This document shows positions 41,358 through 49,822 of a DNA stretch of 64,000 nt, in pieces. The stretch comes from Leuconostoc rapi (GTDB lineage Bacteria > Bacillota > Bacilli > Lactobacillales > Lactobacillaceae): assembly GCF_016908715.1 (NCBI RefSeq), contig NZ_JAFBEK010000001.1, forward strand, positions 1 through 64,000, in the 5' to 3' direction. Within the stretch, counting starts at the first letter, position 1; each line of letters begins with the position of its first letter. Both the position numbers and the translations under genes were made by a program. The notes below the pieces were generated by a model. That model did not search any database. It saw only the letters and a program-made list of their open reading frames with translations, and was not told the DNA's origin.

Positions 41358-41999
41358 ATGGTGCAAAAACCATTAGTTATCGGTATTACCGGTGGATCAG
41401 GTTCAGGGAAAACAACCGTTAGTCGTGAACTTGTACGTCGCTTAACAGAAGATGGCTCGTCTGCCATCCTGTTACAGCAAGATTCGTATTACAAAGAACA
41501 ATCTGACAAGCCAATGTCTGAGCGTGTCTTGACGAATTATGATCATCCTGATTCATTTGAGACTGATTTATTTGTTTCAGATTTGCGCCGCCTGTTACGC
41601 TATGAGACGATTAATAAACCAATATATGATTATGAGAACCATACTCGTTCTAAAGAGGTTGAGCATGTTGATCCAGCCGATGTTTTAATCGTTGATGGTG
41701 TTTTGTTATTTAATGACGAACGAGTACGTGATATGCTTGATATGAAAATATTTGTTGATACTGATGATGACATTCGTTTTTTACGACGTTTGGAACGTGA
41801 TATTGATGAGCGTGGCCGAACTGTACGTGGTGTTATTGAACAGTATTTAGCAACTGTGAAACCGATGTATCATCAGTTTGTGGAACCAACTAAGCGTTAT
41901 GCTAACATTATTGTGCCAGAAGGTGGTGAAAACCTTGTAGCAATTGATATGCTCACCAATCAAGCCAAAGCAATGCTTAAAAAAAATAAAACACTTTGA
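41358..41999 (+). CDS. udk: Uridine kinase
   Basis: 213 aa from the ATG at 41358. P-loop GITGGSGSGKTT at the start, then QQDSYYKEQ with the base-binding region (about 40), NYDHPDSFETDLF (about 58), DGVLLFND and the lid R residues in RFLRRLERDIDERGR (about 150). It phosphorylates uridine and cytidine in pyrimidine salvage. The long in-frame extension upstream lies inside aldB and is not part of it. The ribosome site GGAAAGAG overlaps the end of aldB, so the two genes are coupled. Confidence 0.94.
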   Translation: MVQKPLVIGITGGSGSGKTTVSRELVRRLTEDGSSAILLQQDSYYKEQSDKPMSERVLTNYDHPDSFETDLFVSDLRRLLRYETINKPIYDYENHTRSKEVEHVDPADVLIVDGVLLFNDERVRDMLDMKIFVDTDDDIRFLRRLERDIDERGRTVRGVIEQYLATVKPMYHQFVEPTKRYANIIVPEGGENLVAIDMLTNQAKAMLKKNKTL

Positions 42000-42023
42000 A
42001 ATCAGATGTTATGAATCAAAGAT

Positions 42024-42056
42024 AAAACGCCTTGCTAATCTTTAGCAAGGCGTTTT
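42024..42056. terminator. Bidirectional terminator udk / rpiR-like gene
   Basis: Perfect 15-bp stem AAAACGCCTTGCTAA (42024-42038) with its complement (42042-42056), loop TCT. The last bases coincide with the stop codon of the minus-strand gene. Confidence 0.92.
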
Positions 42057-42906
42057 AATGTGAACGGGTTTCTTCAATGACATTACGCATAGTATCAACA
42101 ACATGCTGCGTTTTTTGTGACAACTGTGAACCAACTATAGTAAATAGTGTATCAATTATTGTGATTTGTGCAATTAAAGAACTCATAGATTCACTACGAA
42201 AATTAATTTCTTCAGCAAGGGATAATAAAACAAGATCAGCAATTTTTGCCAACGGTGCGTCAGCAAAAGAGGTGATTGCAATAATTTTAACACCGTTTTC
42301 TCTGAGTTTTTTAGCAATTAGCAAAGTATCTTTGTTACGGCCAGAATGTGAAATGACAACAGCAGTATCATTATGGTTAAGTTTAACTGCCTGCATTAGC
42401 TGAATATCATAATCTGGATGAGCAATGACATCTAATGGTGTACGTAAAAATTTGTGGTAAGCATTAAAAGCCACTAGAGAAGAGCCGCCTATACCAAAAA
42501 AACCAACCCGGTTAGCAGCAATCAAATAATGACTTGCTTTGTCAAGTGAGTCAGCAGTCAAGTTATTAACCGTAGCGTTTAAGGCATTAGTTGCCCCCGC
42601 AAACACTTTCTGACCAATTGCTTTGACATCATCATCATCAGTAATTTCGCCAAAAAAGCCAACGGTATTAGTTGTTGACGATGCACTTGCTAAAGCGACT
42701 GAAAAATCGCGAAAAGAATCAAAGCCAATTTTTTTAGCAAAACGAGAAATGGTAGCTGTAGAAACGCCGGAACCAATAGACAGCTCTTGAATGGTTGATT
42801 CTCGTGCGCGTTTTGTGTCATTGATTACATAATCAATTAGTTTGTTTTCGGTACGATTAAATTGTTTTTTTTGGGCGCGCAGTTGCGCAATAATGTCACG
42901 AGCCAT
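42055..42906 (-). CDS. MurR/RpiR-family regulator, probable gluconate regulator
   Basis: 283 aa from the ATG at 42906 (AGAAAG upstream; the ATG at 42915 lies too near that site). N-terminal HTH of the RpiR type (TIQELSIGSGVSTATISRFAKKIGFDSFRDF, about 35-65) and a C-terminal SIS domain (about 115-250: RVGFFGIGGSSLVAFNAYHKFL; DTAVVISHSGRNKDTL) that binds a phosphosugar. It is divergent from gnd-gntK-gntP, so it probably senses 6-phosphogluconate or gluconate and controls them. Activator or repressor cannot be decided. Confidence 0.85.
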   Translation of the reverse strand: MARDIIAQLRAQKKQFNRTENKLIDYVINDTKRARESTIQELSIGSGVSTATISRFAKKIGFDSFRDFSVALASASSTTNTVGFFGEITDDDDVKAIGQKVFAGATNALNATVNNLTADSLDKASHYLIAANRVGFFGIGGSSLVAFNAYHKFLRTPLDVIAHPDYDIQLMQAVKLNHNDTAVVISHSGRNKDTLLIAKKLRENGVKIIAITSFADAPLAKIADLVLLSLAEEINFRSESMSSLIAQITIIDTLFTIVGSQLSQKTQHVVDTMRNVIEETRSH

Positions 42907-43048
42907 AAGATGCACTTTCTATATTATATTGATAATGTTACGAGATCAGAACACGACAAAATAATGATATTATAAGATATAGATATTAAATGTTGTCATA
43001 TTAATATACTAACTATACAAGATTAGAAAACTTTTTACAATAACGGGG

Positions 43049-43077
43049 TTGCAATATGTAAAAAATTTTCATATAAT
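43049..43077 (+). promoter_or_regulatory. gnd promoter
   Basis: TTGCAA (43049-43054) and TATAAT (43072-43077), spacer 17: a strong promoter, in keeping with the highly biased codon use of gnd. Confidence 0.75.
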
Positions 43078-43121
43078 TAAAGAGTAATACAAATACAAAA
43101 AACATAAGAGGTAAGTAAACC

Positions 43122-44030
43122 ATGAAGTTTGCGATGATCGGCCTTGGTAAGATGGGCTTGAACTTGGTAAAAAACGCTGTTGATAACGGTCACGAAGTTG
43201 TTGCATTTGATTTGAATGCTGATTTCGTTAAGGCAGCAACTGATTATTCATCATCAATCGAGAGCGCATCAGACATCGATGATATGTTAGCAAAGTTGCC
43301 TTCACCAAAAGCTGTTTGGGTAATGGTACCAGCTGGTGTACCAACCAACTCAACAATTGACACGTTGATTGAAAAGATGGACAAGGGCGACATCATTATT
43401 GATGGTGGTAACTCTAACTATAAAGACAACTTGGAGCAAAACAAGCGTACAACTGCTGCAGGTATCAAGTTCTTTGATGCCGGTACATCTGGTGGTATGA
43501 ATGGTGCCCGCAATGGCGGTAACTTCATGATTGGTGGCGATGATGCTGAATCTTGGAAGATTATCGAACCATTGTTTGAATCAATTGCTGAACAAGATGG
43601 TTACTTGTACACAGGTCGTTTGGGATCAGGTCATTATTTGAAGATGGTTCACAACGGTATCGAATATGGTATGATGCAAGCAATTGCTGAAGGTTTCGAA
43701 GTATTAGAAGCTTCTCAATTCGACTACGACTATGAAGCTGTTTCAAAGTTGTGGAACCACGGATCAGTTATCCGTTCATGGTTGATGGAATTGGCTGAAG
43801 AACAGTTTGCTAAGGATCCACATTTGGATGCTATCGCTGGTCGTATGCATTCATCTGGTGAAGGTAAGTGGACAGTTCAAGAATCATTGGACTTAGAAGT
43901 GCCAGCACCAGTGATTTACTTGTCATTAGCAATGCGTTATCGTTCATTGCAAGATGATACATTTACAGGTAAAGTTGTTTCAGCATTGCGTAATGGCTTT
44001 GGTGGACATGCAATGGATTCTGCTAAATAA
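43122..44030 (+). CDS. gnd: 6-phosphogluconate dehydrogenase, short NAD-type
   Basis: 302 aa, the short (GntZ/YqeC-like) form instead of the 470-residue form. It oxidises and decarboxylates 6-phosphogluconate to ribulose 5-phosphate, a key step of the heterofermentative pathway. Cofactor motif MIGLGKMGLNLVKNAVDNGH is followed by VVAFDLNADF, where D after the second strand suggests NAD+ over NADP+. GGNSNYKDN, DAGTSGGMNGARNGGNFM and KMVHNGIEYGMMQAIAEGFEVL hold the substrate and catalytic Lys. Codons are strongly selected, for example TTG for Leu and AAG for Lys, implying high expression. AGAGGTAAG precedes the ATG. Confidence 0.94.
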   Translation: MKFAMIGLGKMGLNLVKNAVDNGHEVVAFDLNADFVKAATDYSSSIESASDIDDMLAKLPSPKAVWVMVPAGVPTNSTIDTLIEKMDKGDIIIDGGNSNYKDNLEQNKRTTAAGIKFFDAGTSGGMNGARNGGNFMIGGDDAESWKIIEPLFESIAEQDGYLYTGRLGSGHYLKMVHNGIEYGMMQAIAEGFEVLEASQFDYDYEAVSKLWNHGSVIRSWLMELAEEQFAKDPHLDAIAGRMHSSGEGKWTVQESLDLEVPAPVIYLSLAMRYRSLQDDTFTGKVVSALRNGFGGHAMDSAK

Positions 44031-44043
44031 TAATATTAAAAAA

Positions 44044-44085
44044 CTGTTCAATGTTTGAACAGAAGCTCCCGTAAGGGAGCTTTTT
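44044..44085 (+). terminator. Double hairpin after gnd
   Basis: CTGTTCAA/TTGAACAG (44044-44062), then AGCTCCC/GGGAGCT (44064-44081) and T5. The second hairpin is the terminator. Confidence 0.87.
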
Positions 44086-44136
44086 CTGTATTGAGTGAAT
44101 ATTGTCCAACGGTTAGCAAGGAGTTGAGGTAAAAAT

Positions 44137-45675
44137 ATGGAATACATGATTGGTGTAGATTTAGGAACGACATCAACAAAAGCAGTTTTATTTAACGACC
44201 AAAATCAGGTTGTCACAACTGCTAACAAGGCTTACCCGTTATATCGTGATTTACCAGATATGGCTGAAGAAGATTTAACAGAAATTTTTGACGCCCTAAT
44301 AGATGCCTTACATGAAGTTGTCGGTCAAATTAATTTTAAGTCAGGAGATACACTGGCTGCCGTGTCGTTCTCATCAGCAATGCACTCACTTATTGCTTTT
44401 GATGCCAACTGGCAGCCATTAACGCGTGTCATTACTTGGGCTGACACACGTGCCGTAAAGTATACGGAAGCGTTAAAGGCATCAGGTCTCGGACATGAGA
44501 TTTATAAAAAAACAGGGACACCAATTCATCCGATGGCACCATTGTCAAAATTATTGTGGCTTAAGGCCGAACATGCTGATATTTATAACAAAGCGGCACA
44601 TTACCTAGGCATTAAAGAATATTTGTTCCATCGTTTGTTTAATGCCAATAAAATGGATATTTCATTAGCCTCTGGCACTGGTTTATTTAATATCTTTAAT
44701 CTTGATTGGGATGATCAAGCGCTAGAGGTAACTGGTATTAGTCGCGAACAGTTACCAAAACCAGTTGAGCCATATGAGTATGAAACCCAAATGGTTGCTG
44801 AATATGCCACAGCAATTGGTTTACCTAGTGATACACCGTTTGTTTACGGTGCTGGTGACGGTCCATTATCTAATTTGGGCGTTAATGCTGTAAAACCAGG
44901 CGTTGCAGCAATTACAATTGGTACGTCAGGTGCTATTCGTGTTGTTTCTGATAAACCAGTAATTGACCCAAAGGGACGTACGTTCACCTACGCTTTAGAC
45001 AAGACACACTGGGTTGTTGGTGGACCAGTTAACAATGGTGGGGATGTCTTCCGTTGGGCGCGTGATAATATGTTTGATGCTGAAAAATCAACAGCCGCAT
45101 TACTGGGAACAGATGCTTATGATTTGATGACACAAATTGCTTCACGTGTTCCTGCAGGGTCTGCAGGTCTCATTTTTCATCCCTACTTAGGCGGCGAGCG
45201 TGCACCAATTTGGGATGCTAATGCGCGCGGTTCGTTTTTCGGGTTAAATCATGGTCACACAAGGGCTCATATGTTGCGTTCAGTGCTTGAAGGCATTACC
45301 TTTAATGTTTATATGGTTAGCCTAGCTTTGGAAGAAGTGGTTGGAGAGCTACATTCTATTCAAGCAACGGGCGGATTTGCCCGTTCGCCACTATGGCGCC
45401 AAATGTTTGCTGATATTTTTGAACAACCAGTTACTGTACCAGAAGCGTTTGAATCTGGCTCGTTGGCGGCTGTTATTGTTGCTCAAAAGGCCTTAGGTAA
45501 AATTGATAATTTATATGATATTTCAAAATATATCGGTTCTTCGAATACTTATCAACCTTTACCTGAAAATTTTGAAGCTTATCGAGAATTAGCACCGATA
45601 TTTATTCGGTTGTCTCGTCAATTACAAACAGAATATGAAAATATTGCCAATTATCAACGGAAACATACAAAGTAA
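44137..45675 (+). CDS. gntK: Gluconate kinase (FGGY family)
   Basis: 512 aa. It phosphorylates gluconate to 6-phosphogluconate for Gnd. ATPase-fold phosphate loop GVDLGTTSTKAVLF at the start, substrate region FSSAMHSLIAF and TWADTRA (about 79-108), KLLWLK, then the second-half ATP site ITIGTSGAIRVV (about 264) and the C-terminal ATGGFARSPLWRQMFADIF (about 410). The substrate is inferred from the neighbouring gntP permease and gnd; xylulokinases look alike. GAGGT lies seven bases before the ATG. Confidence 0.87.
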   Translation: MEYMIGVDLGTTSTKAVLFNDQNQVVTTANKAYPLYRDLPDMAEEDLTEIFDALIDALHEVVGQINFKSGDTLAAVSFSSAMHSLIAFDANWQPLTRVITWADTRAVKYTEALKASGLGHEIYKKTGTPIHPMAPLSKLLWLKAEHADIYNKAAHYLGIKEYLFHRLFNANKMDISLASGTGLFNIFNLDWDDQALEVTGISREQLPKPVEPYEYETQMVAEYATAIGLPSDTPFVYGAGDGPLSNLGVNAVKPGVAAITIGTSGAIRVVSDKPVIDPKGRTFTYALDKTHWVVGGPVNNGGDVFRWARDNMFDAEKSTAALLGTDAYDLMTQIASRVPAGSAGLIFHPYLGGERAPIWDANARGSFFGLNHGHTRAHMLRSVLEGITFNVYMVSLALEEVVGELHSIQATGGFARSPLWRQMFADIFEQPVTVPEAFESGSLAAVIVAQKALGKIDNLYDISKYIGSSNTYQPLPENFEAYRELAPIFIRLSRQLQTEYENIANYQRKHTK

Positions 45676-45702
45676 TTCGTTTAAAAAATTAATTTAGGAG
45701 AA

Positions 45703-45725
45703 AACGCGTAGTAAAGAGACGCGTT
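45703..45725 (+). promoter_or_regulatory. Hairpin between ribosome site and gntP start
   Basis: AACGCGT (45703-45709) and ACGCGTT (45719-45725) pair perfectly with a nine-base loop. The only good ribosome site, TAGGAG (45695-45700), is just upstream, while the ATG is 11 bases downstream. Folding would bring the two to about 13 bases. Confidence 0.55.
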
Positions 45726-45736
45726 ACATAAATCAC

Positions 45737-47119
45737 ATGGAATTCGTCATGTTGATCGTATCAATTTTGATTTTATTGCTTCTCATAGCAAAGTTTAAAT
45801 TAAATACGTTCGTTTCGTTAATTATTACTGCTTTCATCTTGGCATTATTGCTGGGTATGAAGCCAATGTCAATTCCTGATGCCGTTCTTGGTTCTCAAGG
45901 AGTTGGAAATATATTAGGACCAAATTCAGTTATCTTTATTTTTGGCGGTATGATCGGCCGCTTGGTTGCTGATGCGGGTGGTTCATATCGTATAGCCAAG
46001 ACGCTGATTGATTGGTTTGGTGTTAAACGGCTACAATGGGCCGTGTTGATTGCATCATTTATTATTGGTATTTCGATGATTTTTGGTGTTGGCATGGTCT
46101 TGTTGATACCAATCGTATTTGCCGTCGCTATTGAATCTGGCGTACCATTGTTGTACTTAGGTGTTTCAATGACGGCAGCACTCTCGTCAGCTCAGGGATT
46201 TTTGCCCCCACAGCCAGCACCAACAGCAGTGGCTTCTGCTTTAGGTGCAAATATTGGTATGATGCTAATATTTGGCTTGATTGTATCAATTATCACAGCA
46301 GTTGTTGCAGGACCATTGTTTACGAAGCTTGCACAAAAATATGCACCAGATGCATTTCAGTTTAAAACTGAAATTGCTGCTGTTGGACCAGTTAAGGAAT
46401 ATGATTTAAAGACAACACCTAACTTTGGGTTATCTGTACTGACTTCAGTATTTCCATTGATATTTATGATTATTGCTACTATTTATAAATTGATTTATAC
46501 AGGGGGTGTTACGCCTAAAAATCCAACATTATTGGATCAAATTATTGAATTTGCTGCTAATCCCGCAGTTGCTATGACAATTGCGCTAATATTTGCCATA
46601 TTTACAATGGGTATTTGGCAACACAAGTCTATGACTGAAGTCAGCAAATCGTTGAATGCAGGCATGACATCAGTCGCCGGTATTTTATTGATTGTCGGTG
46701 GTGGTGGCGCTTTGCGTGGTGTGCTGGTAACCTCTGGTTTGTCTGATAAGATTGCATCGACTTTCCAGTCTGGTGGTGCAATGAGTCCGATTGCCATTGT
46801 TTTGTTTGCCTGGGCCGTTGCTGCGATCCTGAGAATTTCAGTTGGATCAGCCACTGTAGCAGGTATGACTGCAGCTGGTATTGTGACAGGAATTTTAGCT
46901 GCTAACCCGGGGAATACCTTATTACCAGTGTTTGTTGCCTTAGCAATTGGGGCTGGTTCGTTAATAGCATCTCATGTCAATGATGCAGGATTTTGGATTT
47001 TTAAAGAATTCTTTGATTTAACTGTAAAACAAACATTTCAAATTTGGACCGTTTTGGAAACAATTATTTCTGTCACTGGCTTAATTATTATTTTGATATT
47101 AACAGCTGTATTTGCTTGA
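45737..47119 (+). CDS. gntP: Gluconate permease, GntP family
   Basis: 460 aa, about 12-14 membrane helices. GntP signatures: FIFGGMIGRLVADAGGSYRIAKTLI (about 70), LSSAQGFLPPQPAPTAVASALGANIG (about 149) and RISVGSATVAGMTAAGIV (about 367). It imports gluconate with protons. The start is the ATG at 45737, or four codons later at 45749; neither has a ribosome site next to it, but TAGGAG lies upstream of a hairpin. Same transcription unit as gntK. Confidence 0.9.
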   Translation: MEFVMLIVSILILLLLIAKFKLNTFVSLIITAFILALLLGMKPMSIPDAVLGSQGVGNILGPNSVIFIFGGMIGRLVADAGGSYRIAKTLIDWFGVKRLQWAVLIASFIIGISMIFGVGMVLLIPIVFAVAIESGVPLLYLGVSMTAALSSAQGFLPPQPAPTAVASALGANIGMMLIFGLIVSIITAVVAGPLFTKLAQKYAPDAFQFKTEIAAVGPVKEYDLKTTPNFGLSVLTSVFPLIFMIIATIYKLIYTGGVTPKNPTLLDQIIEFAANPAVAMTIALIFAIFTMGIWQHKSMTEVSKSLNAGMTSVAGILLIVGGGGALRGVLVTSGLSDKIASTFQSGGAMSPIAIVLFAWAVAAILRISVGSATVAGMTAAGIVTGILAANPGNTLLPVFVALAIGAGSLIASHVNDAGFWIFKEFFDLTVKQTFQIWTVLETIISVTGLIIILILTAVFA

Positions 47120-47231
47120 CATAAACAACTAGTGTTTTACCTTGAAAGTTAAAGGACTTTTGGGATATTTTCACATTGTTAAAAAAATCATGTTGCTTGT
47201 AAATAGTTAATAGTTAGGGACATAAAACAGA

Positions 47232-47274
47232 AAAAAACCAGTGATTATTTGAAGAAAATAATCACTGGTTTTTT
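47232..47274. terminator. Bidirectional terminator gntP / doxX
   Basis: AAAAAACCAGTGATTATTT (47232-47250) pairs with its perfect complement (47256-47274). Confidence 0.93.
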
Positions 47275-47308
47275 AATTATAAAGTTACTATGCAAAACAT
47301 GACGATGT

Positions 47309-47821
47309 TTAAAGCTTAATATCATTTTGCAAAAAAGGTATCTTAGAACGTAGGAATGGTGTCACCCAATGATCTAAACCAATTTTACCTGAGTTGTAGC
47401 CACCAATCAGCAACAACGCACCGATAAAAATAAAAGTGGGGTTCACGGATACGACACCAGCGCCAAGGTATGAAAAGTTCATCACGAGACCAAAGAAAGC
47501 CGCTGCCAAAGTTAATGTCCCAAATAACAGGCCTAACCCAACTAATAATTCACCCCAAGATACCAAGAATGAAAATGCTGCTGTTGATTGACCATGGTTG
47601 GTTGCGACATTTAAGAACCAATCATACCAAGGAAAAGCGGGTGTTTTTTCCGGTGTCAACACGGGGTTTTTAATAGCACCTATAATCAAGTCAGATGCAT
47701 CAAATCCGCCTTTGGCTGTAATTTTATTCCAGCCATCAATTGTCCACTGATAACCTAGATAGACACGTAGGATTGTCAAAATCCACATTGCAATTTTTGA
47801 ATTGCGTAACCATTGAATCAT
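47309..47821 (-). CDS. DoxX-family membrane protein
   Basis: 170 aa with four membrane helices (about 8-28, 68-95, 97-118, 122-142). VYLGYQWTIDGWNKI near the start and SWGELLVGLGLLFGTLTLAAAFFGLVMNFSYL in outline are DoxX/DoxD features. Members are tied to redox balance in some bacteria but no reaction is established here. AGGAGA precedes the ATG; the promoter is near-consensus and a palindrome typical of MarR/HxlR-type operators lies behind it. Confidence 0.83.
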   Translation of the reverse strand: MIQWLRNSKIAMWILTILRVYLGYQWTIDGWNKITAKGGFDASDLIIGAIKNPVLTPEKTPAFPWYDWFLNVATNHGQSTAAFSFLVSWGELLVGLGLLFGTLTLAAAFFGLVMNFSYLGAGVVSVNPTFIFIGALLLIGGYNSGKIGLDHWVTPFLRSKIPFLQNDIKL

Positions 47822-47854
47822 AATATTTTCTCCTAATATTTACAATTTCTGTAC

Positions 47855-47868
47855 GTAATATCTATTAC
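47855..47868 (-). promoter_or_regulatory. Palindromic operator before doxX
   Basis: GTAATATCTATTAC is a perfect 6+2+6 inverted repeat between the -10 and the start codon. The shape fits MarR/HxlR-type regulators. Confidence 0.5.
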
Positions 47869-47876
47869 AATTAGTA

Positions 47877-47905
47877 AGTATACAGGGCAATTTGTGAATT
47901 GTCAA
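47877..47905 (-). promoter_or_regulatory. doxX promoter
   Basis: On the minus strand TTGACA (47905-47900) and TATACT (47882-47877), spacer 17. Confidence 0.8.
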
Positions 47906-48258
47906 ACAATTTGTTTTTTAGCGATTTAACAGTCATAAAAAGGCATTTCTAATTGATAAATATGGTGTGAAATATCAGGAAAGTTGGCCTCAATCAATCC
48001 TAATACTAAGATTCCCAGTTACTTGGTATTATGATTAGAAAAACTCAGTATGGTAGTTGTTGAATATCGCATGATCTAGGCATGTTAGGTTTATATAGTG
48101 ATAGGGGTCAGAATAATTTTACGAATTTAATGTGCTATTGTAGATGAAATAGTACAAGCAAGACATATTTTTGACGTCGTTGGGTCGACTACTTTTATTA
48201 CTAAAACTTAACAAAAATAAAAATTTGATGGGCATATCTTCTTAATTTATGGGAAACA
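47906..48258. other. Long intergenic stretch without a gene
   Basis: No open frame with a ribosome site on either strand. It holds two imperfect hairpins, TAATACTAAG/CTTGGTATTA (48001-48031) and TGTGCTATT/AATAGTACA (48131-48156), and a short dyad GTCG..CGAC near 48178-48191. None has a T-run, so they are not terminators. It could contain regulatory sites for the permease downstream or decayed sequence; I recognise no insertion sequence end. Confidence 0.5.
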
Positions 48259-48287
48259 TTGACAATAAAATTAGAAAATGTTAATAT
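48259..48287 (+). promoter_or_regulatory. Promoter of the APC permease
   Basis: TTGACA (48259-48264) and TAATAT (48282-48287), spacer 17. Confidence 0.75.
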
Positions 48288-48324
48288 ATTAAAGTAAGTT
48301 TTATAGAGTCGAAGGGATAAGCAT

Positions 48325-49758
48325 ATGTCAGAATCAAAAACAAAAACTGGGTGGTTACATAAGGCAACACCTGCTAGTTTTATATCGAGTGATCGACATC
48401 TACGTAAAACGTTAGGTGTTAAAGAAATGTTAGCCTTGGGTATTGGGACAATCGTGTCAACCGCCATTTTCACGTTACCAGGTATCGTGGCGGCAAACCA
48501 TGCTGGACCCGCAGTGGCAATTTCGTTTGTTATTGCTGCTGTTGTTTCAGGGCTAGCTGCTTTTGCCTACGCTGAATTTGCTTCAGCGTTGCCATTTGCA
48601 GGTTCTGCCTATTCTTGGGCCAATGTCGTTTTTGGAGAGGTCTTTGGTTGGATTGCTGGATGGGCACTTTTAGCTGAATATTTTATCGCCGTTGCCTTTG
48701 TCGCGTCCGGCTGGTCAGCAAACTTTAAATTATTTCTGGGCTCACATAATTTAGTCCTTCCGCCAGCATTGGCAGGTTCATTTGCTGCAGGACACGGTGG
48801 TGTCATTGATATCGCTTCGTTGTTTGCTGTTTTAATTGTGGCTGTATTATTATGGCGTGGCACAAATACAACAGCGCGCGTTGAAAATGTGTTGGTTGTT
48901 GGTAAAGTATTGGTTATTTTGATTTTCATTGGTGTTGGCTTAACCGCTATCCACCCAGGTAACTACGTGCCATTCATTCCCGCACACAAACCAGGGACGG
49001 AGTTTGGTGGATGGTCTGGTATATTTACCGGAGCTTCACAAATATTCTTAGCTTATATTGGCTTTGATTCAATTGCTGCTAGCTCAGCTGAAGCGAAAGA
49101 TCCAAAAAAGACGATGCCGCGTGGTATCATTGGGTCTTTGATTGTTGCAACGATCCTTTTCGTGACAGTTTCGCTTGTTTTGGTTGGTATGTTCCATTAT
49201 TCAAAATATGCAGGTAATGCTGCGCCGGCCGCATGGGCATTATTGCATTCGGGCCATGAATTTACTTCTAACCTATTGTCAGTCGTTGCCTTAATTGGTA
49301 TGTTTACAGCCATTATTGGTATGATGCTTGCAGGTTCAAGGTTGTTGTATGCGTTTGGACGAGACGGTTTGCTTCCAAGTTTCTTAGGAAAAGTGAATGA
49401 TAAAGGGTTGCCTAACAATGCCTTGTTAGTATTGTCCGTCATTGCTATTCTAATTGGCTCAGTCTTTAGCTTTACTGAATTAGCCGGTTTAATTTCTGCT
49501 GGTACATTGATTGCCTTTATCATTGTGTCACTTGGAATTTATGCATTACGTCCCCGTGAAGGGAAGGATATTCAGGAACCAGGATTTAAAATGCCATTTT
49601 ACCCAGTGATGCCAGCATTGGCAGCTTTGGGTTCTGGATTTATTTTCTATGAATTAGATAACCAAGCAAAAATGTATGCTTTTGGTTGGTTCGTACTTGG
49701 CCTTATTATCTATGCCATTTATGGATCTAAACACAGTAAATTATCTCAAAAAGAATGA
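48325..49758 (+). CDS. Amino acid permease, CAT (YfnA-like) type of the APC superfamily
   Basis: 477 aa, about 12-13 membrane helices. TLGVKEMLALGIGTIVSTAIFTLPG opens the first helix, AYAEFASALPFAGSAYSWA is helix 3, and YIGFDSIAASSAEAKDPKKTMPRGI marks helix 6 and the following loop, all typical of the cationic amino acid transporter group. Substrate not defined; the next gene, an amino acid epimerase, suggests a branched-chain amino acid might be relevant, although a terminator lies between. Ribosome site GAAGGGATAAG. Confidence 0.87.
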   Translation: MSESKTKTGWLHKATPASFISSDRHLRKTLGVKEMLALGIGTIVSTAIFTLPGIVAANHAGPAVAISFVIAAVVSGLAAFAYAEFASALPFAGSAYSWANVVFGEVFGWIAGWALLAEYFIAVAFVASGWSANFKLFLGSHNLVLPPALAGSFAAGHGGVIDIASLFAVLIVAVLLWRGTNTTARVENVLVVGKVLVILIFIGVGLTAIHPGNYVPFIPAHKPGTEFGGWSGIFTGASQIFLAYIGFDSIAASSAEAKDPKKTMPRGIIGSLIVATILFVTVSLVLVGMFHYSKYAGNAAPAAWALLHSGHEFTSNLLSVVALIGMFTAIIGMMLAGSRLLYAFGRDGLLPSFLGKVNDKGLPNNALLVLSVIAILIGSVFSFTELAGLISAGTLIAFIIVSLGIYALRPREGKDIQEPGFKMPFYPVMPALAALGSGFIFYELDNQAKMYAFGWFVLGLIIYAIYGSKHSKLSQKE

Positions 49759-49762
49759 AACA

Positions 49763-49788
49763 AAAAGTCCTGATTCAACAGGGCTTTT
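49763..49788 (+). terminator. Terminator after the APC permease
   Basis: AAAAGTCCTG (49763-49772) pairs with CAGGGCTTTT (49779-49788) with one G-T pair. It is moderate, and read-through into the next gene is possible. Confidence 0.7.
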
Positions 49789-49822
49789 ATTGTACATAAA
49801 TTTAAATGCGAGGACGTTATAC

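Noticed and set aside
47906-48258. Remnant of an insertion sequence in the long intergenic stretch
   Set aside because: I found no terminal inverted repeats with target duplication and no transposase-like frame, only small imperfect hairpins.
48201-48473. 90-residue minus-strand frame over the start of the APC permease
   Set aside because: It overlaps a well-supported gene and its promoter, has no family similarity, and has no ribosome site.
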